This document shows positions 1 through 5,291 of a stretch of DNA of 6,029 nt, piece by piece. A program made the translations under genes and the position numbers. The DNA is from Succinivibrionaceae bacterium UBA3769. GTDB lineage: Bacteria; Pseudomonadota; Gammaproteobacteria; Enterobacterales; Succinivibrionaceae. Positions within the stretch are counted from its first letter, which is position 1. The number at the start of each line of letters is the position of its first letter. The stretch lies in NCBI GenBank assembly GCA_002372325.1, contig DFFT01000166.1, positions 1 through 6,029 of the forward strand, given 5' to 3'. Below the pieces are notes generated by a model that ran no database searches, was not told the DNA's origin, and was given only the letters and a program-made list of their open reading frames with translations.

Positions 1-1031
1 TGAACTGCAACTTTTGATTTGTCGATCTGTGCAACCAAAGAATAGTATTGTTCCTGTACACTCTTTGGAGGCTTGATAATCTGAAATTTTGATACTATTG
101 AAACATTCAAATTCTGCATTGTTTGCCCAACAGACATATCGTCAATCATTCGTTTAAACGAAGGAAAGGAAATGACTTTCTGTATAAAATCCGCACATAA
201 ATATCCTTTACTTCTTATTAACAAACTACCAGTACCGCACAGCAAACCACTTTCTCCAACGACTGCACACCGTCCCATCTCTCCACGTCGCCCCATAACA
301 ACATCGCCTATTTGAAGGTGGTATGCTGACAGTTCCCGATATTTATCGTCAGAAATTGTCAGATTATTATCAATGATAATTGCACCTTCGATAATATGTG
401 ATGGATTGACTAATGCATGACCACCAATAATATAATCTTCTTTATGTAACAATGTGCCAAATGGGCCAATCTTAATTTCCGCTTCATTTGACAGTTCACT
501 TTTTTCCCAACCTTTAGGATTAGCAACAGGATCCCCAAACATCTCGACAAATCGGGCTTTGGTAAGGTTGTCTAAATACTGTAATTCTTCTTGCCTTAAT
601 TTAATTATTTTCTCGCATTTTCCAAGAATCTGAATTATTTCATTCTGCACATCCTTAACAACAAAATTAAATTCTTCATTTTTATAATCCCTGAAGTATA
701 TATGGGGGATAGTAGCCCCTGAATAATACTTTTCAAGATGCATGCTTCTCACAACGTAATATAAATATTCCGGATAAACATTCTCTTTAGGTATTAAATA
801 TTGCATAGTACCAATAACAGATGATTTTGGTGGATTTATTGTTGTTCGTCCAATCCCCGCACCATCTTTTACAACAGCAACATATGTCTGTTCTTGATGA
901 TAAAAATCAATACTTCCTATATAACCAGATGCACCAAATACCGGAAAATCTCCATTTTTGCCATCCACATCTGATAGTTTTAAATTTGACGAGTCTTTTT
1001 CACAGACATCCTCAAGTTTTGCTCGCATCAT
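1..1031 (-). CDS. hsdS: Type I restriction-modification specificity subunit HsdS (partial, C-terminus beyond window)
   Basis: DNA-recognition subunit of a type I restriction-modification complex; it binds HsdM, and HsdR where present, and sets the bipartite target. The reading frame is open from 1031 to the window edge (343 codons), so the C-terminus is missing. Layout: first target-recognition domain at about residues 1-125, with VAVVKDGAGIGRT near 51-63 and SGATIPHIYFRDYKNE near 104-119; central conserved helical spacer at about 128-170, with the family-typical LDNLTKARFVEMFGDP at 153-168; second recognition domain at about 172-325, with IKIGPFGT near 187-193 and GDVVMGRRGEMGR near 242-254; then the start of the distal conserved helix. 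Two ATGs stand side by side (1031 and 1028). A weak AGGGA lies 3 bases from the first and 6 from the second, so 1028 may be the true start. By eye the gene is clearly more AT-rich than hsdM, which is common for exchanged recognition domains. The family call is secure; the DNA target cannot be read from sequence. Confidence 0.93.
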   Translation of the reverse strand, partial: MMRAKLEDVCEKDSSNLKLSDVDGKNGDFPVFGASGYIGSIDFYHQEQTYVAVVKDGAGIGRTTINPPKSSVIGTMQYLIPKENVYPEYLYYVVRSMHLEKYYSGATIPHIYFRDYKNEEFNFVVKDVQNEIIQILGKCEKIIKLRQEELQYLDNLTKARFVEMFGDPVANPKGWEKSELSNEAEIKIGPFGTLLHKEDYIIGGHALVNPSHIIEGAIIIDNNLTISDDKYRELSAYHLQIGDVVMGRRGEMGRCAVVGESGLLCGTGSLLIRSKGYLCADFIQKVISFPSFKRMIDDMSVGQTMQNLNVSIVSKFQIIKPPKSVQEQYYSLVAQIDKSKVAV

Positions 1032-1086
1032 TCATCCCTACAAATCTTAATTTGTCTAGCCGCCAACTAAAAGAGAGTTTGGCAAA

Positions 1087-1116
1087 ATCATAAACAAATC
1101 TGCGTTTATACAACAA
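1087..1116 (-). promoter_or_regulatory. Candidate sigma70-type promoter for hsdS
   Basis: On the minus strand a -35-like TTGTTG (1116-1111) is followed, after 18 bases, by TATGAT (1092-1087), which matches the -10 consensus at five of six positions. It lies about 55 bases upstream of the hsdS start in the AT-rich spacer 1032-1129. The same spacer has two small inverted repeats: ATAAAC/GTTTAT (1090-1095 and 1104-1109, 8-base loop) and ACTCAT/ATGAGT (1122-1127 and 1132-1137, 4-base loop), the latter overlapping the stop codon of the upstream gene. Neither has a following T-run, so neither looks like a good intrinsic terminator. The -35 is poor, so this is only a candidate. Confidence 0.3.
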
Positions 1117-1129
1117 TATCCACTCATTA

Positions 1130-1987
1130 TTATGAGTTCAAAATTCTTTCCAAAGTACTTGGATCAATGTTCGCCATCTTTGATACCTGTTTACTTGCAT
1201 CTGATTCCAACAGCAAATAAGCCTCTTTAATAAGAGGTATTTCCGGATCATCTGCTTTTCCTTCCATCTGTTTGCCAAGACAATCAATCCAGGCACCCAG
1301 AAATAAATAAAAATCCGGAATACTGTACCCGCTCAGAGAAATCATCTCTTTGGGATAAATAGTACGGGTCTTTTTCAATAAGTCCTTGAAATTCAGAAAC
1401 GCATCCAGGCGTGATCCAGTATCCGGTGCTGACATGTAATAACAGAGAAACATAGCAGGAATAACCATGTTCTTTGCCGTTGTTCCTGAGTCTTTAAGCA
1501 CATAGAAGGTGTACAGGTCATATAAATTCAGGGGAGAATCATCATAACATGCACCAAAAACCATAACGTTCAGTGAAAGAAGCATTTCCGAAAGCTCTTT
1601 CCCCAGCTCAAACTCCTTGTTATGAACGCACTCAAGAAGCAATATCATAGACTTTTTGATGTCTGACAGGAGCCCTTCGCAATCATAAAAATCATACCCC
1701 GGATCATCGTGGCTAACTCGCCTCCATTGTTCCTTGTATTCAGAGTCAAGAACTCTGTCGCCCTTTTTGATAATCTGCAGGATCTTCTGAACCTCCTGTT
1801 CCAGGCCTTCCGGAGATTCTTCAGAACCTTCAGCCAGTAAGGCAAGAGCAGCCGGGCTTACCAGCTTCGTAATGAACTCCTCCCTTAAATCTGCCGGTAC
1901 CCTGCTAAGCATCCATCTGGTAAAGGCGGTAAGCTCCTTCCGGGGTATATCATCCAGAACATCGTCTGCCTTCGGATCAATTGTCAT
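1130..1987 (-). CDS. Uncharacterised helix-rich protein encoded between hsdM and hsdS
   Basis: I do not recognise the family. The protein has 285 residues. The start at 1987 is chosen because GAAGGAG (2000-1994) sits 6 bases upstream; an in-frame GTG at 2050 would add 21 basic residues that read through the direct repeats and has no well-placed ribosome binding site. Visible features: an acidic N-terminus (TIDPKADDVLDD); an amphipathic helical stretch at about 17-50; a charged segment at about 60-105 with KKGDRVLDSEYKEQWRR near 74-90 and an acidic, tyrosine-rich DDPGYDFYDCE near 94-104; then paired-helix sequence at about 107-146 and onward to 245, suggesting a TPR-like or other alpha-solenoid fold. 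No signal peptide, clear membrane segment or recognisable catalytic motif is seen, so it is probably cytosolic. It is co-directional with hsdM and hsdS and lies in their operon position, which makes a link to the restriction system plausible as a partner, regulator or separate defence gene. The function is unknown. Confidence 0.8.
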   Translation of the reverse strand: MTIDPKADDVLDDIPRKELTAFTRWMLSRVPADLREEFITKLVSPAALALLAEGSEESPEGLEQEVQKILQIIKKGDRVLDSEYKEQWRRVSHDDPGYDFYDCEGLLSDIKKSMILLLECVHNKEFELGKELSEMLLSLNVMVFGACYDDSPLNLYDLYTFYVLKDSGTTAKNMVIPAMFLCYYMSAPDTGSRLDAFLNFKDLLKKTRTIYPKEMISLSGYSIPDFYLFLGAWIDCLGKQMEGKADDPEIPLIKEAYLLLESDASKQVSKMANIDPSTLERILNS

Positions 1988-1993
1988 GCACCG

Positions 1994-2000
1994 CTCCTTC
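1994..2000 (-). promoter_or_regulatory. Ribosome binding site of the gene between hsdM and hsdS
   Basis: GAAGGAG on the minus strand, 6 bases before the ATG at 1987. It decides the start of the 285-residue protein over the upstream in-frame GTG at 2050. Its GAA end (2000-1998) is also the end of the first direct repeat, so the repeats reach into the translation start region. Confidence 0.7.
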
Positions 2001-2044
2001 GAGTTACCGCGCGTTCGAGTTACCGCACGCCTTTGAGTTATCCC
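1998..2044 (-). repeat. Short direct repeats in the leader of the unknown gene
   Basis: On the minus strand the 13-mer GCGGTAACTCGAA occurs exactly twice (2026-2014 and 2010-1998). A degenerate third copy, GGGATAACTCAAA, lies at 2044-2032. Spacing between copies is 16 and 18 bases. The segments between copies are GC-rich and could pair around the second copy (GCGTG at 2030-2026 with CGCGC at 2013-2009, one G-U pair). Just upstream the spacer has a looser GAACTGAA repetition (2100-2093 and 2076-2069). They could be protein-binding iterons, an RNA structure controlling translation, or replication slippage products; sequence alone does not decide. Confidence 0.7.
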
Positions 2045-2104
2045 CTGCACTTCCTAAAATGCCGGTTTTTCAGTTCCCGTTTTGGTTCGGGGTTCAGTTC
2101 TTGT

Positions 2105-3664
2105 TCAGCTCTGCAGCAGCTTTTCAAGTTCAGCAAAGTTCTGGTGTATTTCACTTTCAAGATCTCTGATGTTTTTGAGAATTTCCTGTGTCGGAGGATA
2201 CTGCACTGGCTGGTACTCTGTTTTCTTGTACTTGTTGATGGAGAGGTCATAGCCGTTATCAACGATTTCCTGCTTGGGCACAAGGAAGCTCTGTTCCGTG
2301 CGAGCTCGCCCTTCTTCGTTATCCAAATCATGGAACCTTCTGATAATCTCAGGAATGTCGTTATCGCTGATCTCCGACCTCTTGTCATCAAGGCTGTATC
2401 CGTCTGCCTTCATGTCAAAAAACCAGACCTTGTCTGTTCCTCCCGCATCGGTCTTGGTGAAGACCAGAACGGCAGTTGACACCCCGGCATAGGGTTTAAA
2501 GACTCCTGACGGCATGGAGATCACCGCTCTCAGCTGATGATTTTCCACCAGTTCCCGCCTTATGGACTGATGAGCCTTGGAGGAACCGAACAGCACTCCG
2601 TCGGGCACAATGCAGGCGCACTGTCCGCCCTTTTTCAGGATCCGCAGGAAGAGAGCGATAAAGAGGAGTTCGGTTTTCTTGGTATTAGTTACCGCCTTAA
2701 GATTGTCATTGATGCTTTCTGCGTCCACTGTGCCCTTGAAGGGAGGATTGGCAAGGCAGATGGTGTATTTGTCGCAGATTTCGTTATTTTTGGAAAGGCT
2801 GTCCAGATAGGCGATTTCAGGATTGCTGATGGAATGCAGCATCAGATTCATGGCTGAAATTCTGAGCATGGTGTAATCAATGTCATATCCCGAAAACATA
2901 GTGCTTCCGTAATGCTTCCACTGCTCTTCGGTCATGTCGTCTTCATAATGCCTGCGGATGAATTCAGCCGAACTTATCAGGAACCCCGCCGTGCCGCACG
3001 AGGGATCGCAGACAGAGTCCTCTGGCGTCGGTTTCAGAAGCTCCACCATCATCTCCCGGATATGCTTGGGAGTGCGGAACTGACCGTTCTGCCCGGCTGA
3101 CGACAGCTTGCCCAGCATGTACTCGTATAGGTCGCCCTGGAGATCCAGCCCCTCAGCAAGATCGCTCTCATACAAATCATCTAGGCCCCTGATGATTTTA
3201 TCCAGCACCAGCGGCGTGGGGATCACAAAAACCGCCTTCTCCATATGCTGAGCAAAAGCGGAGTTCACCGAAGATTCACCGCCTGAAACAGAACCGTACA
3301 CTTCGGGATCCGGCCATACCATTTGACCGCGGGAGTTAAAATCAGGAAGACGGCCGTTTTTCATGGCCTTTATGGCCGGAAAAACCCGCAAGGACATCAG
3401 ATCAAAAACTTCTTCCGGAGAACCCAGAGTTGAGAAGCTGCTCCAGCGCATGGCCTGTCCCGCAGGCGTGTCGGGAAAGATCTTCGGAAGTCTCTCCCCG
3501 CAATCACGCTCCAGCGACTCTGTTTCCAGTTCTTTCTCATCCAGGGAATGAATAAACATCAGGTAGGTCAGCTGTTCTATGATGGTCAGCGGGTTTGTTA
3601 TGCCCCCTGCCCAGATATCTGTCCAGATCTTGTCGATTTTGTTCTTGATTTCGCCTGTTATCAT
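2105..3664 (-). CDS. hsdM: Type I restriction-modification methyltransferase subunit HsdM
   Basis: SAM-dependent N6-adenine DNA methyltransferase subunit; two copies join one HsdS to methylate the target set by HsdS. Numbering from the chosen start gives 519 residues, the usual family length. The helical N-terminal domain opens with MITGEIKNKIDKIW and contains NPLTIIEQLTYLMFI. The catalytic domain shows GQFRTPKHI at about 194-202, the SAM-binding motif DPSCGTAGF at about 220-228, and the catalytic NPPF at about 306-309. The C-terminus (NGYDLSINKYKK, then a helical tail to LEKLLQS) fits the region that contacts HsdS. The start at 3664 is chosen because MITGEIK is the usual family N-terminus. 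An AGGAG at 3682-3678 lies 13 bases upstream, longer than ideal; an in-frame ATG at 3676 is only 1 base from it and a GTG at 3718 lacks family support. All key motifs are present, so the enzyme is probably active. Confidence 0.96.
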   Translation of the reverse strand: MITGEIKNKIDKIWTDIWAGGITNPLTIIEQLTYLMFIHSLDEKELETESLERDCGERLPKIFPDTPAGQAMRWSSFSTLGSPEEVFDLMSLRVFPAIKAMKNGRLPDFNSRGQMVWPDPEVYGSVSGGESSVNSAFAQHMEKAVFVIPTPLVLDKIIRGLDDLYESDLAEGLDLQGDLYEYMLGKLSSAGQNGQFRTPKHIREMMVELLKPTPEDSVCDPSCGTAGFLISSAEFIRRHYEDDMTEEQWKHYGSTMFSGYDIDYTMLRISAMNLMLHSISNPEIAYLDSLSKNNEICDKYTICLANPPFKGTVDAESINDNLKAVTNTKKTELLFIALFLRILKKGGQCACIVPDGVLFGSSKAHQSIRRELVENHQLRAVISMPSGVFKPYAGVSTAVLVFTKTDAGGTDKVWFFDMKADGYSLDDKRSEISDNDIPEIIRRFHDLDNEEGRARTEQSFLVPKQEIVDNGYDLSINKYKKTEYQPVQYPPTQEILKNIRDLESEIHQNFAELEKLLQS

Positions 3665-3954
3665 CTTTTGCTGCATTCTCCTGAATTTTACGAGCCTGTT
3701 TCCGGCAGAAAACTTCACTTCTCACCCAGTATCCTATCATGTCCCCTATCACCGTCCTATGTGTGAATGGCGGCGGGGTCAAATATGGAAAGCAAGTTTT
3801 AGATTAGCTGAAATCCCTGCCTGTCAGCATTGCTTTGTCTATGCCGTTATCATACACCATTCATCAAGATTCCACCCCACAGGGTTTTCCGCAATCTTGA
3901 TGTATTTCCGAGATTCTCAGATCCGGAGCTGAAGCGGGACTCCTCACAACCTGA
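3665..3954. other. Region between hsdM and the prophage remnant, no convincing gene
   Basis: About 290 bases between two divergent modules. No open frame here gives a believable protein. It should hold the hsdM promoter, yet I see only weak candidates on the minus strand: TTGACC (3782-3777) with a poor -10 17 bases on, and a TGn-type TGATAGGAT ending near 3731. It also holds the perfect inverted repeat at 3862-3902. Because the phage gene to the right lacks its 5' part, the insertion or deletion boundary should lie in or near this stretch, roughly before 3955. Confidence 0.6.
3862..3902. repeat. Perfect 10-bp inverted repeat, 21-base spacer
   Basis: CATCAAGATT (3862-3871) is the exact reverse complement of AATCTTGATG (3893-3902). 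Arm centres are 31 bases apart, close to three helical turns, as would suit a dimeric or tetrameric DNA-binding protein. No T-run follows on either strand, so it is not a standard intrinsic terminator. It lies about 200 bases upstream of hsdM and 50 bases before the truncated phage gene, so it could be an operator or a recombination-site relic. Confidence 0.6.
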
Positions 3955-4147
3955 CCGCAGGAGTTTTTGTCCTCCGTCTATTCCCTGAAACGTCCTTACC
4001 GCATGTACACTCGGTTCATCATGCACAACAAGATGATTGCCGCCATAAGACAGATCGAGGACAACAACGGCATATACCTCCGACAGCCGGGAATTACGAG
4101 TTCCGAGTTCTCAGGACTTCGCAGGAGAACGGTTCCTCCCGGCTCTT

Positions 4148-4645
4148 GAGGAGATCAAGTGGACGGTGCTTAAGAGCGTCATCAGCGTCATTGACCATTA
4201 CGACAATATGACGGTGCTGATCTGCCGGTTTATGGGGAATGAAACCTTGTCCGAGCTCTCGGAGAACCAGCTTGCCACCTACTGGACAAGAAAGCTCCCG
4301 GCTGTGAGATACGGGTATTCAGTCACAGCCAATCAGCCTCTCGTGGCAACAAGGGACATTGCTCCGGTGGTGCAATACATTGTGAGGAACTCCAAATACC
4401 GCAATATTCTGGATGAGGATACGCTCATGGATTTTGATGAGCTCTGGCGGTCTCAGGGCCTGGAGTGCAACGGCTCCATTGACAGCGACAGCACGCTTCT
4501 GGAATCGCTCAGAGATGTGCTTAACTGCGACTTTGCGGTTCCTGTTGTGCGGGATAACAGCGGGAGCGCACCCGGTGCAGATCTTCACCAGGAGCAACAT
4601 GACCTCAAGCCCGGTGATCACCTGTTCGCTCCCCCGGGAAGATGA
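4148..4645 (+). pseudogene. Tail-tip pseudogene, middle fragment in frame 2
   Basis: The longest open piece of the middle of the pseudogene. It reads EEIKWTVLKSVISVIDHYDN, then VTANQPLVATRDIAPVVQYI, SKYRNILDEDTLMDFDELW, and GSIDSDSTLLESLRDVLNC. This matches the part of gpJ-like proteins in which a beta-sandwich is followed by a segment describing nearby residues that lead to a 'diminished recognition, repeated DxxTLLE' helix. Family-like sequence ends near DNSG at about 4564. The residues after that, to the stop at 4643-4645, are out-of-frame nonsense because the true continuation is in frame 3. An ATG at 4166 could start a short product, but there is no family reason to call it a start. Confidence 0.7.
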
Positions 4646-5291
4646 CGTGGACGAGGTGGTGGTGAATTTCACCTCACCGCAAACCTACAAGACCGAAACC
4701 GTGTACTGCCATGTCGATGCGGACGGGAATAAGCGCATCACGGACTATCCCGAATCCGACAATCAGGAGCAGCTTGAAGCCTGGGGCGTAACGGACTATG
4801 ACCATGCGGTGGCTCTCGGCATGAGGCGTCTCCGGTATCTCAGAAACACCGGAGTGACCTATGAAATCAGGACGGAGCTTAACGGCCTTAACTGTCAGTT
4901 CAATGATTTAGTGGGGCTGATGCTCGATGAGAACCTCTCCAATATCACGGGAAGAATAACCGGAATCAGCGGTCAGACCATTACCACCGATATCGAGCTT
5001 CCGGAGGGAGACTCCGAAGGCATTGTGTATATCTCCCGGAAGGACGGTTCCTACGGGGAATATACCTTTTACCGCTATGACAGCCATACCCTCTGTCTTG
5101 ATACCCGCCCGGATCTGGAGTGGGACAGCGAGTTCGGGAAGTCTCTCGAGTATCCGCTCTTTGCCATCGGGGAACTCCGGGTCTGCTGGGTAACTGCCGT
5201 TAAGCCGGAAAGCGGCAACCGCTGTTCTCTTAAGCTCATCAACTACTCGGAAGACATTTTCAAAGACAACATCAAGGAGAAATACCAATGA
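4566..5291 (+). pseudogene. Tail-tip pseudogene, C-terminal fragment in frame 3
   Basis: The family pattern resumes here with HPVQIFTRSNMTSSPVIT, then PREDDVDEVVVNFTSP, YKTETVYCHVDADGNK, GVTDYDHAVALGMRRLRYLR, and TELNGLNCQFNDLVGLM. These are typical of the phage tail domain shared by gpJ-like proteins (Pfam Phage-tail_3 type). A beta-rich region follows (NITGRITGISGQTI, SRKDGSYGEYTFYRYD, GELRVCWVTAVKPES) to the end at EDIFKDNIKEKYQ. No fibronectin-like or long fibre region follows, so the protein ends soon after the tail domain. The frame is open upstream to an ATG at 4413, but the residues from there to about 4565 do not resemble the family. Confidence 0.75.
5274..5279 (+). promoter_or_regulatory. 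Ribosome binding site of the glycosyltransferase gene
   Basis: AAGGAG ends 8 bases before the ATG at 5288, good spacing. It lies within the last codons of the tail-tip pseudogene, so the two were once translated in sequence and the gene keeps its own usable start signal. Confidence 0.75.

Larger units (their letters stand above)
3955..5291 (+). pseudogene. Phage tail-tip protein (lambda gpJ / TipJ-like), 5'-truncated and frameshifted
   Basis: Intact relatives form the tip of a siphophage tail and contact the host receptor. The protein must be pieced together from four stretches: frame 1 at about 3955-4089 (SVYSLKRPYRMYTRF to NNGIYLRQPG); frame 3 at about 4089-4147 (NYEFRVLRTSQENGSSRLL); frame 2 at about 4148-4565 (EEIKWTVLKSV onward); and frame 3 from about 4566 to the stop at 5291. 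Each switch joins text that continues the family pattern, so these look like three indels in one gene, not separate genes. No start codon with a ribosome binding site and no N-terminal family domain is found, so the 5' end is lost at or before about 3955. About 440 residues remain, against roughly 1,000 or more in many full-length relatives. The 3' end overlaps the next gene by four bases. Assembly errors could explain the frameshifts but not the missing 5' end. Confidence 0.8.

Noticed and set aside
821..1093. 90-residue plus-strand open frame across the 5' end of hsdS
   Set aside because: Antisense to a strongly conserved hsdS reading frame, with no ribosome binding site or recognisable domain.
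1998..2044. CRISPR array
   Set aside because: Repeats are only 13 bases and the gaps only 3-5 bases, far too short for repeat-spacer units.
2038..2391. Minus-strand frame of 117 residues reading through the end of hsdM and the leader repeats
   Set aside because: Overlaps hsdM in another frame; basic, low-complexity sequence with no family features.
2033..2857. Several plus-strand open frames of 70-150 residues opposite hsdM
   Set aside because: They mirror hsdM codons on the other strand and have no domain or start signal.
3843..3917. Short minus-strand stretch that reads like protein (YIKIAENPVGWNLDEW)
   Set aside because: Only about 23 codons between stops, no start or match known to me; it also contains the inverted repeat, so it may be chance or an unidentifiable gene scrap.
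3939..3968. Possible terminator: ACTCCT/AGGAGT with a 14-base loop followed by TTTTT
   Set aside because: Short stem, large loop, and the T-run merges into the start of the remnant coding stretch; too weak to call.
4319..4672. Minus-strand frame of 117 residues opposite the tail-tip pseudogene
   Set aside because: The plus strand here carries clear tail-tip sequence; the antisense frame has serine/threonine-rich nonsense.
3955..5291. Programmed frameshifting in the tail-tip gene
   Set aside because: Three shifts in mixed directions, no typical slippery heptamer, and a missing 5' end fit decay better.
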